From Azohydromonas aeria (lineage in GTDB: Bacteria > Pseudomonadota > Gammaproteobacteria > Burkholderiales > Burkholderiaceae_C), in the NCBI RefSeq assembly GCF_009760915.1, contig NZ_VIDQ01000014.1, positions 48,625 through 112,624 of the forward strand: 64,000 nt of DNA. Direction: 5' to 3'. How positions within the stretch are numbered: the stretch's first letter is position 1; every line of letters starts with the position of its first letter. Position numbers and translations under genes: made by a program. The notes beneath the pieces were generated by a model. It ran no database searches. It saw only the letters and a list, made by a program, of their open reading frames with translations, and was not told where the DNA came from. Positions 1 to 10,313 of this stretch are shown piece by piece.

Positions 1-392
1 GCGAGCTGACCAAGAGCGACCGCCCCGAGCTGACCGCCGCCAAGATCATCGTGTCGGGCGGCCGCGCGCTGGGCTCGGCCGAGAAGTTCACCGAAGTGCT
101 CACGCCGCTGGCCGACAAGCTGGGCGCGGCCCTCGGCGCCTCGCGCGCCGCGGTGGACGCGGGCTACGCGCCCAACGACTGGCAGGTAGGCCAGACCGGC
201 AAGATCGTTGCGCCAACCCTGTACATCGCCTGCGGCATCAGCGGTGCCATCCAGCACCTGGCGGGCATGAAGGATTCCAGGGTGATCGTGGCGATCAACA
301 AGGATCCGGAGGCGCCCATCTTCAGCGTGGCCGACTACAGCCTGGAGGGTGACGTTTTCGAGGTCGTGCCCCAACTGGTCAAAGCGTTGTGA
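1..392 (+). CDS. etfA: Electron transfer flavoprotein alpha subunit, C-terminal part
   Basis: The gene starts outside the window; the last 129 residues are present. ETF carries electrons from acyl-CoA and related dehydrogenases to ETF-ubiquinone oxidoreductase, and the alpha subunit's C-terminal domain holds FAD. Visible family motifs are [29 protein letters not shown] and [10 protein letters not shown], all FAD-contacting segments of EtfA/FixB. The TGA at 390-392 is followed 22 bases later by the ETF-QO gene, so the electron donor and its acceptor are probably co-transcribed. Identification is firm; only the missing 5' part limits it. Confidence 0.95.
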   Translation, partial: ELTKSDRPELTAAKIIVSGGRALGSAEKFTEVLTPLADKLGAALGASRAAVDAGYAPNDWQVGQTGKIVAPTLYIACGISGAIQHLAGMKDSRVIVAINKDPEAPIFSVADYSLEGDVFEVVPQLVKAL

Positions 393-414
393 GCCACAGT
401 CCACGAGGTGCCCG

Positions 415-2103
415 ATGACCACCCAGCAGCAACTGCTTGAGCAATACGGTCCGCGCGAGTCCATGGACTACGACGTGGTGATCGTCGGCGCCGGCCCCGC
501 GGGCTTGGCCACGGCCATCCGGCTCAAGCAGCTCGCCGCCGCAGCGGGCTCCGAGGTGTCGGTGGTGGTGCTGGAAAAGGGCTCCGAGCCCGGCGCGCAC
601 ATCCTCTCCGGCGCGATCATGGATCCCATCGCGCTCACCGAGCTGTTCCCGGACTGGAAGGAAAAAGGCGCGCCGCTGAAGCAGCCGGTCACCGAGGACG
701 AGTTCCTGTTCCTCTCCGAGACCGGCTTCAAGACCACCCCGCACGGCCTGCTGCCCGACTGCTTCAAGAACCACGGCAACTACATCGTCAGCCTGGGCGA
801 GGTGACGCGCTGGCTCGCGGAACAGGCCGAGGCGCTGGGCGTGGAGATCTTTCCCGGCTTCGCTGCGGCGGAAGTGCTGTACGCCGAGGACGGCCGCGTG
901 AGCGGCATCGCCACGGGCCACATGGGCCTGGGCAAGGACGGCGAGCCCACCGAGAACTTCCAGCTGGGCATGGAGCTGCTCGGCAAGTACACGGTGTTCG
1001 CCGAAGGGTCCCGGGGACATCTTGGGAAACAGATCATCGAGCGCTTCAGCCTGGACGCGGGCAAGGCTCCGCAGAGCTACGGCATCGGCTTGAAGGAACT
1101 GTGGGAAGTGCCCGCTGTGAACCACAAGCCGGGCCTGGTGGTGCACACCGCCGGCTGGCCGCTGGAGCCCGACACCTACGGCGGCTCGTTCATCTACCAC
1201 GCGGCGGACAACAGGATAGCCATCGGCTTCGTCGTGGGCCTGGACTACCAGAACCCCTGGCTGTCGCCCTTCGAGGAGTTCCAGCGCTTCAAGACGCACC
1301 CGGCAGTGCGCAAGCACCTCGAGGGCGGCAAGCGCATCAGCTACGGCGCGCGCGCCATCACCGCCGGCGGGCTGCTGAGCCTGCCCAGGACGGTGTTCCC
1401 CGGTGGCGCGCTGGTGGGCTGCGACGCGGGCTACCTCAACGCCAGCCGCATCAAGGGCAGCCACGCCGCGATCAAGAGCGGCATGCTGTGCGCCGAGGCC
1501 GCCTTCGAGGCGCTGCAGGCCGGGCGCAGCGGCGATGAGCTCACGGCGTATCCGCAGGCCTTCGAAAAGAGCTGGCTGTTCGCCGAGCTGCAGCAGGCCA
1601 GGAACTTCAAGCAGTGGTTCAAGAAGGGCCGCGGCACGGCCACGCTCATGACCGGCATCGAGCAGTGGCTGCTGCCGCGGCTGGGCGTCAAGAACCCGCC
1701 GTGGACCGTGCAGCGCAAGCTGCCCGACCACGTCAACCTGCGCCCGGCCGCCGAGTTCCCGCGCATCGACTACCCCAAGCCCGACGGCGTGCTCACGTTC
1801 GATCGCCTCTCCTCGGTGTTCATCAGCAACGTGAGCCACGAGGAGAACCAGCCGGCGCACCTGACGCTCAAGGACGCGACGGTGCCGACGCGCATCAACC
1901 TGCCCACCTTCGCCGGGCCGGAGAGCCGCTACTGCCCGGCGGGCGTGTACGAGTACGTGGCGGCCGAGGGTGGCGGGGAGCGGCTGCAGATCAACGCCCA
2001 GAACTGCGTGCACTGCAAGACCTGCGACATCAAGGACCCGACGCGGAACATCGTCTGGGTCACGCCCGAGGGCGGCGGCGGACCCAACTACGCCGGCATG
2101 TGA
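415..2103 (+). CDS. Electron transfer flavoprotein-ubiquinone oxidoreductase
   Basis: 562-residue membrane-associated flavo-iron-sulfur enzyme that passes electrons from reduced ETF to ubiquinone. The ATG at 415 was chosen over the longer open frame because GAGG lies 7 bases upstream and family proteins begin shortly before the FAD fold. The FAD-binding DVVIVGAGPAGLA is near residues 19-31. The C-terminal [4Fe-4S] site is visible as YCPAGVYEY followed by NCVHCKTCDIKDP, supplying four cysteines. Length is normal for the family. It lies directly behind etfA and likely feeds beta-oxidation or branched-chain/aromatic acyl-CoA electrons to the quinone pool. Confidence 0.95.
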   Translation: MTTQQQLLEQYGPRESMDYDVVIVGAGPAGLATAIRLKQLAAAAGSEVSVVVLEKGSEPGAHILSGAIMDPIALTELFPDWKEKGAPLKQPVTEDEFLFLSETGFKTTPHGLLPDCFKNHGNYIVSLGEVTRWLAEQAEALGVEIFPGFAAAEVLYAEDGRVSGIATGHMGLGKDGEPTENFQLGMELLGKYTVFAEGSRGHLGKQIIERFSLDAGKAPQSYGIGLKELWEVPAVNHKPGLVVHTAGWPLEPDTYGGSFIYHAADNRIAIGFVVGLDYQNPWLSPFEEFQRFKTHPAVRKHLEGGKRISYGARAITAGGLLSLPRTVFPGGALVGCDAGYLNASRIKGSHAAIKSGMLCAEAAFEALQAGRSGDELTAYPQAFEKSWLFAELQQARNFKQWFKKGRGTATLMTGIEQWLLPRLGVKNPPWTVQRKLPDHVNLRPAAEFPRIDYPKPDGVLTFDRLSSVFISNVSHEENQPAHLTLKDATVPTRINLPTFAGPESRYCPAGVYEYVAAEGGGERLQINAQNCVHCKTCDIKDPTRNIVWVTPEGGGGPNYAGM

Positions 2104-2175
2104 GCCCGTCGGCATGGGCCAGGCAGCCCGCAACCGACTGCATCACCCTTTTCCATCATCACAGGAGACGACACC

Positions 2176-3361
<1,186 letters not shown>

Positions 3362-3378
<17 letters not shown>

Positions 3379-3775
3379 CGGCCCCGGACGTCGACGCCAG
3401 GCCTGATGAAGCCCTGTGGGCTCCGAGAGCCGGCGACTGCAGCATGGACCGATCCTGCCAACGCTGCTGCGCCTGGCACTGCCCAACGTGCTCGCGATGG
3501 TGATGACAGTGCTGGTCGGCATCGCCAAGACCTGGGCTTCCCCGGTTCTCCGGACACATCGAATGACATGCCCTGTCGGCGATGGCACGAATGTGTGCCT
3601 CGACCTCGCTGGACGGCGAGCTCGGGCTCTCATGCCTGGCATGCAACCGCTCGAAAGCTTCCAGCAGCGCTCGGCCCGAGGCCATGGCCTGGAGTTCGTC
3701 GAGTTGCTGCAGCGACAGCCCCGTGGCTTTCGAGAGTGCCTGCGGTGTCATGGAGGAGCTGAAGTCAGCTGTCAT
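3362..3775 (-). CDS. Small hypothetical protein coupled to the sensor kinase, probably broken at its 3' end
   Basis: Not recognised. The ATG at 3775 overlaps the last 11 bases of the upstream sensor kinase in another frame, which suggests translational coupling. The first ~70 residues (MTPQALSKATGLSLQQLDELQAM and following) are helical and read like a normal protein. From about 3570 downward the frame runs antisense through a MATE-transporter remnant, so the native C terminus has probably been lost at a deletion junction and the remaining frame is fortuitous. Confidence 0.35.
3416..3535 (+). pseudogene. MATE efflux transporter, N-terminal remnant
   Basis: A GTG-initiated frame gives ~40 residues typical of the start of Na+- or H+-coupled multidrug (MATE) exporters: HGPILPTLLRLALPNVLAMV then MTVLVGIAKTW, the first transmembrane helix. 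Homology stops at about 3535, where the sequence becomes unrelated. Some 400 residues of a normal MATE protein are absent, so this is a dead 5' fragment left by a deletion or rearrangement between the thiolase and sensor-kinase genes. Confidence 0.6.
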
Positions 3776-6002
3776 TGATACCCGCGTCGGCCGCCTTCGC
3801 CGCCACCGCCCGGACTTGAGCGAGAAGGTCCTCAGCAGGGCACGGCTTGGGTAGCACCAGAAAGCCCATGTCCCTGGCCTTCTGCAGTTCCGCCGTGAAC
3901 CCGGTCATCAGAATGACTCCAGTTGGTTGGCCGCTCTGCGCGATTCTGTGGGCCAAAGCAATGCCGTCTACGGACCCGGGCATGCGGATGTCGCTGAGAA
4001 CGACGTCAAAGGGCCTTTCAACTTCGAGCGCTATCACGGCGTCGTCGCCTGTCCTGGCCTTCTCCACCTGGCAGCCCGCAGCCACCAGTACGTCGGCCGC
4101 AGCCTGGGCCAAGTCCTCGTTGTCTTCTACGAGCAGCACGCGAGCGTTGATGGAGTCTGTCCCGGTGGTGGCGCTTTGCCGCACTTCAGATGCGAGCGGC
4201 TTGCTCGACAGCGGCAGGTACATCCGGACCGTCGTTCCGCGGCCGAGCTCGCTCTCGATCGTGGCCACGCCTCCGGACTGCACGCACAGCCCGTAGACCT
4301 GGCTCAAGCCCAGGCCGGTGCCGTGGCCCACGGGCTTGGTGGTGAAGAACGGCTCGAAGACCTTGCCAACCAAGTCAGGCGCAATGCCCGTACCGGTGTC
4401 ACGGACCTCCAGCACCACGTGCTGCGCCGGTGTTACGGACATCTCGCCGGCGTGCGCAAGGCGTGCGGTGATGTGGAGCGCGCCGCCATCGGGCATCGCA
4501 TCCCGGGCGTTGACGGCCAGGTTGATCAGGGCCAGCTCCAGCTCGTTCGGATCGACCTCGACGTGCAGCCGTGCCGGCTCCACCACGCTTCGCAGCTCGA
4601 TCCTGCTGTGCAGCGCCGATCGCATCAGCGCCGTGAGCGACGGCAGCTGCTCCCTCAGGTCGATGACCTCCGGACGCATGGGCTGGCGACGCGAGAAGGT
4701 GAGCAACTGGCGTGTGAGCTTGGTGCCGCTGGAAACCGCACGCTCGATCTTCGACACGCAGCTCTCCTGCACCGCGGACAGGCCCGTGCGCCGCAGGATG
4801 TGCATGTTGGTGCCGACGACCATCAACAGGTTGTTGAAGTCGTGGGCCACACCACCGGTCAGGTGAGCCACGGCTTCCAGGCGCTGCCCCTGCACCATCG
4901 CGCGGTGGGCCTGTTCTGCCTGCTCCAGCGCCTCGCTGATGCGCCGCTGCGTCACGGCACTGGCATTGCGCAGGGAGTCAGCCGCATCGGACATCGCCAC
5001 GGCGACCTCGTCAATCTCGACGACGCCTGTGGGCTTGAAGGTTGCGGCGCTGCCCTGCCCCAGCGCGTGCGCAGCGTGCTTGAGCGCCACCACCGGCCGC
5101 GTGAGCGCGCGGCCTACCCACAATGCACCGATCACGACCGCCACTGCAAGCAAAGCGGCCGTCGAGGCGAACCGGGACAGTGCCAGTGCGGACCAGGTGG
5201 CCACCTCGGCCTGGGGCACCCCGATCACGAAGCTCCAGCCATACTTGCTACCCTTGCTGAAGACGGCCAGGACAGGCCGGCCGTCAATGGAAAGGGTCTC
5301 CAGGGCTCCTTCCTGATGCGCCATAAGCTGTTTGAGCAAGGCTTCAGGCACGAGCTTGCCGACGAACTGCTCTGCGCCGATGGTTCGCGCCACGATGAAA
5401 CCGTTGCGGTCCACCACGGTGCCGATCCAGGAATCGGGCAGTCGTTGCTCCTTGAGCAGATCCTGCAGGTAGTTGGCATAGCCGCCCATGGACAGGTAGT
5501 GACGCAGGCGGCCGTCCACGACCACCGGCACCTCGACCGCGAAGCTGTACTGCTTGCCAATGGGCGCGAAATACAGGTCCGACACCAATGTGGCCAGTGG
5601 ATCAGCTTGCTCGCGCAACTTGGAGAAAACTGTACGTGGCAAGGATCCTTCCCCGAAAGGACGCCGGGTGTTGAGCACTTGCTGCCCCGAGATGTCACTC
5701 AGCACCACGGCCATATCAGGCTGCGGGGCTATGTCCCGCGCATAGCGGTAGAAGGTCTCGAGGTTGCCCTGGACGAGCGCGGGCGACTTCGCCAGCGTCT
5801 TGACCACGCCCTCGCGCCGGGCGAGTTCGCGGTCAACCACCATCGACATCGCCCGTGCGGTTTCAAGCACCCGTGCTTCGGACGACTGCCTCTCTTCCTT
5901 GTAGAAGTACGCGATGCTCATCACCGCTGCCAGCAACGTGGGCAACAGCACCGATAGCGCCAGGAGAACCAGCCAGGAACGCACACTGAACCTGCGCGGC
6001 AT
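3765..6002 (-). CDS. Hybrid sensor histidine kinase with dCache sensor and receiver domain
   Basis: 745 residues. A first membrane helix (about 10-32) and a second (about 272-297) bracket a ~230-residue periplasmic double-Cache sensor domain. A HAMP-like linker follows, then the dimerisation/phosphoacceptor site GGVAHDFNN with His387. The ATP-binding module shows NLAVNARDAM (N box), DTGTGI (G1), FEPFFTTK (F box) and GTGLGLSQVYG (G2). A C-terminal receiver starts at VLLVEDNEDLA, has its phospho-aspartate in VVLSDIRMPG and the conserved Lys in LPKP. All catalytic residues are present. No separate regulator is adjacent, so the output partner is unknown. Small-molecule (amino or organic acid) sensing is typical of dCache. 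Confidence 0.93.
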   Translation of the reverse strand: MPRRFSVRSWLVLLALSVLLPTLLAAVMSIAYFYKEERQSSEARVLETARAMSMVVDRELARREGVVKTLAKSPALVQGNLETFYRYARDIAPQPDMAVVLSDISGQQVLNTRRPFGEGSLPRTVFSKLREQADPLATLVSDLYFAPIGKQYSFAVEVPVVVDGRLRHYLSMGGYANYLQDLLKEQRLPDSWIGTVVDRNGFIVARTIGAEQFVGKLVPEALLKQLMAHQEGALETLSIDGRPVLAVFSKGSKYGWSFVIGVPQAEVATWSALALSRFASTAALLAVAVVIGALWVGRALTRPVVALKHAAHALGQGSAATFKPTGVVEIDEVAVAMSDAADSLRNASAVTQRRISEALEQAEQAHRAMVQGQRLEAVAHLTGGVAHDFNNLLMVVGTNMHILRRTGLSAVQESCVSKIERAVSSGTKLTRQLLTFSRRQPMRPEVIDLREQLPSLTALMRSALHSRIELRSVVEPARLHVEVDPNELELALINLAVNARDAMPDGGALHITARLAHAGEMSVTPAQHVVLEVRDTGTGIAPDLVGKVFEPFFTTKPVGHGTGLGLSQVYGLCVQSGGVATIESELGRGTTVRMYLPLSSKPLASEVRQSATTGTDSINARVLLVEDNEDLAQAAADVLVAAGCQVEKARTGDDAVIALEVERPFDVVLSDIRMPGSVDGIALAHRIAQSGQPTGVILMTGFTAELQKARDMGFLVLPKPCPAEDLLAQVRAVAAKAADAGINDS

Positions 6003-6234
6003 CTACTTGCTCCGTAGGTACAACAACCAGGACCCACGGGACACACTTCCACAGAGGTCAGGGCTGAGTTTACCGACCTTGACTCGGACGGCTTCTCAAA
6101 TTCGGCGAGGCCCTCGCCAGTTGCTTATCCTCACACGCCTGCGGCTCACAGTCACCTGCATGCCATGGCGTCAGAACAGATCAGATGCGGCCGGGACAAG
6201 GACAACCCAGAACCTTCAGCAGGGATCAAGGATC

Positions 6235-7037
6235 ATGCGGCTGGAGAAGATTGCGGCAGCGCGCAACTCGTCCAGGAAGAGGCAGCTCAGCCTGCACTAC
6301 CAGCCCAAGTTCTGTGCCCGCACGCGGCGCTGCCTGGGCGGGCGTGGAGGCGCTGGTGCGCAGGCAGCACCCGAAGCGCGGGCTGCTGGCGCCGGGGGCT
6401 TTCCTGCCTGCCGTGCTCGGCATGCTGCTGGAAGTGGCGCTGGACCGCTGGGTGCTACGCGAGGCTGTGGCGCAACTGGTGTGACCTGGCCGGCACGGTA
6501 GCCGCCGTGGTCCAGGAGGCTGCCCCACAGCAGGCGATGCCGCTCGAAGGTATCGAATTGGAAGCATTGGAGACGGCGGCTTCTCAACGACCTGACGAGC
6601 GCCAGCCGCACCATCGAGGCCTGCACGCGCCAGGGCATCTCGTTCGCACTGGACGACTTCGGCACCGGCTACTCCTCGCTGCCGTACCTGCAGCGCCTGC
6701 CGGTGAGCACACTCAAGATCGACCGCAGCTTCGTTGCCAACATGCTCACCAGCGAGGGGACTTGCATATCGTGCGTGCCGTCATCGGGCTAGCGCAGGCT
6801 TCCAACGTCAGCACCGTGGCCGAGGGCGTGGAAAACGATGAGCAGGCTCGCGCCTTGACGGAGCTGGGCTGCCACGAACTGCAGGGCTACGGCATCGCCA
6901 AGCCCATGGCCGTCGAGCAGTCCACTCCTGGCTCGATGCCAGCAGCGCAACCTGTGCGTGATACGGCAAGCTCGGGCCTGGGCCATGTGGTCCCTGCAAA
7001 AGCAAAAGGCTGCGGTGCTTTCGCACGGCAGCCTTGA
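6235..7037 (+). pseudogene. EAL-domain c-di-GMP phosphodiesterase, multiply frameshifted
   Basis: Pieces of one EAL domain appear in order but in different frames. QLSLHYQPKF (frame of 6235) is followed by GVEALVRRQHP and LDRWVLREAV (frame of 6185). ISFALDDFGTGYSSLPYLQR lies near 6640-6700, and VAEGVENDEQARALTELGC with GYGIAKPM (frame of 6165) comes near 6810-6910. At least three frame changes break it and segments between the blocks are shortened. The native enzyme hydrolyses cyclic di-GMP; this copy cannot make an intact domain. It resembles the EAL halves of the two intact GGDEF-EAL proteins in the window and may be a degraded third relative. Confidence 0.8.
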
Positions 7038-7448
7038 CGCCCCGCACGAACCGGGTGAAGGGCTATGCGGTTTCTTCAGCGCAGGTCACGGGTTCCTGAA
7101 TCGGCCCAATCATGCCGCCGGTTTTCGCCTTGGATGAGCATGATTGTGCGGGACATTGCCATGCAGCAATCCGGCCATTTGAGCCGTAATGGCAGCCCAT
7201 CTTCGAGCGCAGGCCCTTGGAAGCTGCAGCTGCATCGATGATGGCATGGCGAACATTGAGCAGCCCAGGGCAAGACAAGTTGCATCCCGCCCTTGTCAGC
7301 GGATCGTCGTGCCGATGCAGGAAGCTTTCCGACAGCATCACGGACAAGCCTGTTCCGCTGCTGTGTAAACAGCCCGATTTGCGCTCTCTGTTCCGGTCTT
7401 TGCAATGCCCGACTTGCCTGGCACCGACTGCTGAACGAAGCCCCATCC
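7038..7448. other. Non-coding stretch upstream of flhD
   Basis: No frame in this ~410-base region has recognisable protein similarity. It probably holds the flhD leader and promoter, but no clear -35/-10 pair was identified. Composition is slightly less GC-rich than the flanks. Confidence 0.4.
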
Positions 7449-7772
7449 ATGAATGCTGAACAGATCACCGCCGAAATCTGCGAAGCCAACCTGTCGTACC
7501 TGATGCTGGCCCAGAGCCTCATCCGCAGCGACCGCGAACAGGCGATCTACCGCCTGGGTGTGTCCGAGGAAACGGTGGACGTGATCGCGATGCTATCGCC
7601 GGCGCAGATGCTCAGGATCGCTTCGGGCAGCACGCTGCTGTGCCGTTTTCGTGTGGAGGACGATCTGGTGTGGAAGCTGCTGTTCAACCACGACCGCGGT
7701 GCGGCCAACGAGGGCGCAAGCCGCCTGCATGCAGCAATCCTGATGGCCGGGCGCCATCTGGAAGCCGCCTGA
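7449..7772 (+). CDS. flhD: Flagellar transcriptional regulator FlhD
   Basis: 107 residues beginning at the ATG at 7449. FlhD normally pairs with FlhC as a heterohexameric activator of flagellar class II genes. Conserved positions are visible: ICEANLSYLMLAQSLI, AIYRLGVSEE, LSPAQMLRIASG and LLCRFR (compare the DINLSYLLLAQ and FRLGI segments of enteric FlhD). Length is slightly short but the DNA-contacting and dimer helices are present. flhC, which normally follows immediately, is absent; eleven bases after the stop comes a porin 3' fragment. Alone it is unlikely to work as master regulator unless flhC lies elsewhere. Confidence 0.85.
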   Translation: MNAEQITAEICEANLSYLMLAQSLIRSDREQAIYRLGVSEETVDVIAMLSPAQMLRIASGSTLLCRFRVEDDLVWKLLFNHDRGAANEGASRLHAAILMAGRHLEAA

Positions 7773-7783
7773 CCACCATTAGC

Positions 7784-8008
7784 GAGTTGCTGCGCCTGGA
7801 CTTCAAGGGCAGCCCCAACCGCGCCACGCTGGCCGTCCTGCGCGGCACCTACCACCTCCCCAAGCGCACGGCGGCCTACGTCTCGGTCGGTCACATGCGC
7901 AACGACGGCGCGCCGGCGCTGGCGGTGAGTTCCGGCGCCGCGGGCAGCGCGCCCGAGCCCGGCGGCAACCAGAACAGCGTGATCGTCGGTCTGCGCCATG
8001 CGTTCTGA
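7784..8008 (+). pseudogene. Porin C-terminal fragment, second copy
   Basis: 74 residues from ELLRLDFKGSPNRATLA to the stop after VIVGLRHAF. They match the C terminus of the intact porin at 25981-27093 at all but about eight positions, including YVSVGHMRNDGA and SSGAAGSAP. The terminal Phe is the outer-membrane beta-barrel insertion signature. There is no start or signal peptide, so this is a dead duplicate joined directly behind flhD, and it marks a recombination end point. Confidence 0.85.
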
Positions 8009-8069
8009 CGCCCAACGCGCCGCCCCGGCTGCCGAGCCCGGAGACACCTTTCAATGAAGGACGCCCCGC

Positions 8070-8387
8070 ATGGACAGGCTGATGCCTCTGCAGCCCGTAC
8101 CGCCCCAGGCCGTACCCACGGTGGGCGGCCGCAACCGGAGCCTGCAGCAGGCCGACATCCCGATGCTGCAGCTGATCGTCTTCTACCGTGGCTCGCACTG
8201 CCCCGTCTGCCAGCGTCGAGGAGCCACCCATCTTGAGCGAACCGGGCGTGTCCCTCGTCAAGCCGGACTGCACGCTGTACGCGGCCTTCGTCAACACCAG
8301 GCCCTTCGCACGACCGCAACTCCGGGAAATCCTGCTTCGCTGCAGAAGATCCTGGAAGTGGACTATCCGGCGCGCGGCGAAGCGTGA
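8070..8387 (+). pseudogene. Peroxiredoxin-like (AhpC/TSA-type) protein, internally deleted
   Basis: The frame starting MDRLMPLQ contains LQLIVFYRGSHCPVC, the thioredoxin-fold active-site segment of a small peroxiredoxin-like family. The sequence then jumps to later parts of the same family in another frame: SEPGVSLVKPDCTLYAAFVN and TRPFARPQLREIL near 8233-8335. It ends with LEVDYPARGEA back in the first frame. The central half is missing and frames change, so it cannot fold. The native family is predicted to reduce peroxides or act as a disulfide oxidoreductase. Confidence 0.6.
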
Positions 8388-8418
8388 GCAGATGTGCTGC
8401 GGGCCGTGGCCCGGCCCC

Positions 8419-9012
8419 TTACCGGGGCGCGAACGCTGCGTTCACGTGCATGTTCTGGGCCTTGGGCTCGCCGTCAAGCAACTGGTGTCCGAGCATCAGC
8501 TGCTTGGTCCGCAGGTAGGCGCGGTTGGCCTCGTGCACCGGTGTCAACAGCGGCACGCGCTCGTTCACCGGCAGGCCGGAGCGAAGCACTTGCTCGACCT
8601 TGCGCGGGTTGTTCGTCATCAGGCGCACGCTGCAAACGCCCAGGTCGCGCAGCATGGCAACGCCGACGCCGTAATCGCGCCCGTCCACGGGCAATCCCAG
8701 ACGCAGGTTCGCTTCCACGGTATCGGCGCCCTCGTCCTGCAGCGCATAAGCGCGCAGTTTTTCCAGCAGGCCGATGCCGCGGCCCTCGTGCCCGCGCAGG
8801 TACACGATGACGCCGCGCCCTTCGCGGGCAACGCGCGCCATCGCCGTCTCCAGCTGCGGCTGGCAGTCGCAGCGCATGGAGCCGAAGCTCTCACCCGTGA
8901 GGCACTCTGAGTGCAGGCGGGCGAGGACAGCATCCCCAGCTGGGTCACCCAGGCACAGGGCAACATGCTCTCGGTCGGAAGACGCTTCCCTGTAGCCGTG
9001 CAACGTGAACAA
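8419..9012 (-). pseudogene. ribA: GTP cyclohydrolase II (RibA), 5'-truncated
   Basis: About 197 residues from LFTLHGYREASSDREHVAL to the TAA at 8419-8421. Zinc ligands (HSECLTG and SMRCDC), the catalytic/arginine segment EGRGVIVYLRGHEGRGIGL, AYALQDEGADTVEAN and LMTNNPRKVE are all present. RibA opens GTP to start riboflavin synthesis. Roughly the first 15-20 residues, with the normal start, are missing: upstream the frame runs antisense through a SnoaL-like remnant. A TTG at 9010-9012 after a G-rich run could initiate a shortened protein, so residual function is possible but unproven. Confidence 0.7.
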
Positions 9013-9213
9013 CCCCCCAACGTCGTCATTGCCGAGTTCGACGGCGACATCCGCGTCGCCGGCACGGGCCGCAAGTACGACAACCACTACATCAACGTCT
9101 TCACCTTCCGTGCCGACGGCAAGCTCGTGCACGTCAAGGAGTTCTTCAACCCGTTGGTGCTGATCGATGGCGGTGCCTTCGACAACGGGGCCCCTCGCAC
9201 CGGGCGTCCCTGA
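9013..9213 (+). pseudogene. SnoaL/NTF2-like protein, C-terminal remnant
   Basis: About 60 residues with the second half of a SnoaL-like alpha+beta barrel: VVIAEFDGDIRVAGTGRKYD, YINVFTFRADGKLVHVKEFF, NPLVLIDGGAFD. Such proteins are small isomerases/hydrolases or polyketide-associated enzymes. The N-terminal half is replaced by antisense ribA sequence, so the junction at about 9010 joins two truncated genes head to head. The alpha/beta hydrolase that follows at 9267 is probably its former operon partner. Confidence 0.6.
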
Positions 9214-9266
9214 GCACGCCCCCCACACGTTGCCTCCCCGCACTCCCTGCCTGTTGAAGGAACGCC

Positions 9267-10274
9267 ATGAAACGCCGTGCCGCCGCCCAACTGCTTGCCA
9301 CCTCGCTCCTGTCCATCGCCTCCTACGGAGTCCTGTCCATGAACACGCCTGTCCACGCCGCGCCCTCTTCCGAGCTTCGTCCCGGTCCCAACCGGGTGCA
9401 CTTCACCAGCGAGGGCGTGCCCATGGTGGGAGACCTGTACCTGCCCGCGGGCTACCGCGCTGGCGACAAGCTGCCGGCCGTGGTCGTCACAGGCTCCTGG
9501 ACCACCGTCAAGGAACAGATGGCCGGTGCCTACGCACGCCGGCTTGCCGAGCAGGGCTACGCTGCGCTGGCTTTCGACTTCCGCTTCTTTGGCGAGAGTG
9601 GCGGCGAGCCGCGGCAGCTCGAGTCGCCGGCGGCCAAGACGCGCGACATCCTCAGCGCCGTGACCTTCCTGGAATCGGTGCCGGCCGTGCACCGGGGCCG
9701 CATCGGCGCGCTGGCCGTGTGCGCCAGCGCCGGCTACATGGCCGATGCCGTGGCGCAGGACCGGCGACTGCGCGCCTACGTGGCGGTCGCGCCCTGGCTG
9801 CATGACGCCGAGTTGGTCGAGGCCATCTACGGTGGCGAGGCCGGCGTTCAGCGGCGCCTGCAGGCCACCGACGAGGCCGAGGCACAGGCGCGCCGGGGCG
9901 AAGGGGTGCGCTACGTGCCGGCCGTCAGCACCACCGACGCCAGTGCCGCCATGTTTGGCCAGCTGGACTACTACCTGAACCCGCGCCGCGGTGCGATCCC
10001 GGCCTGGGACAACCGCTTTGCCGTGCAGTCGTGGCGCGAGTGGCTGATCTACTCGCCCATGCCGTCGGCCGCGCGCATCCGCGTGCCGGTGCTGCTGGTG
10101 CACAGCGAGCAAGCGGCGGTGCCCGCGGGGGCCAGGAAATGGTTCGGCCAGGTGTCAGCGCCCAAGAAGATGCTCTGGCTCGACGGCGCGACGCAGTTCG
10201 ATTTCTACGACCAGCCCGCACAGATGGAAGCGGCCATCCGTGCCGCCGTGGCCCACTTCGCGGCCAGCCTCTGA
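9267..10274 (+). CDS. Alpha/beta hydrolase, exported
   Basis: 335 residues with an N-terminal hydrophobic segment ending near VHA (about residue 31), consistent with a signal peptide. The fold shows PAVVVTGSWTTVKEQM (oxyanion region), ALAFDFRFFGESGG and a nucleophile elbow VCASAGYM with Ser at about residue 154. A late acid loop lies around LLVHSEQAAVPAGA. In the place where many relatives have the catalytic His, this protein has GATQFDFYDQ with Gln, so the triad may be incomplete or the His lies elsewhere. Substrate unknown. Convergent with the next gene. Confidence 0.75.
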   Translation: MKRRAAAQLLATSLLSIASYGVLSMNTPVHAAPSSELRPGPNRVHFTSEGVPMVGDLYLPAGYRAGDKLPAVVVTGSWTTVKEQMAGAYARRLAEQGYAALAFDFRFFGESGGEPRQLESPAAKTRDILSAVTFLESVPAVHRGRIGALAVCASAGYMADAVAQDRRLRAYVAVAPWLHDAELVEAIYGGEAGVQRRLQATDEAEAQARRGEGVRYVPAVSTTDASAAMFGQLDYYLNPRRGAIPAWDNRFAVQSWREWLIYSPMPSAARIRVPVLLVHSEQAAVPAGARKWFGQVSAPKKMLWLDGATQFDFYDQPAQMEAAIRAAVAHFAASL

Positions 10275-10313
10275 CCGCGCTGCCAAGCCGCGCCCTCTGT
10301 TCCGTGGCACGGT

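Noticed and set aside
379..2133. Long minus-strand open frame (584 codons) opposite ETF-QO
   Set aside because: Antisense shadow of a well-conserved gene; composition His/Arg/Ala-rich without any domain, as expected in GC-rich DNA.
3927..5957. 676-codon plus-strand frame opposite the sensor kinase
   Set aside because: Shadow of the kinase gene; no start context or domain.
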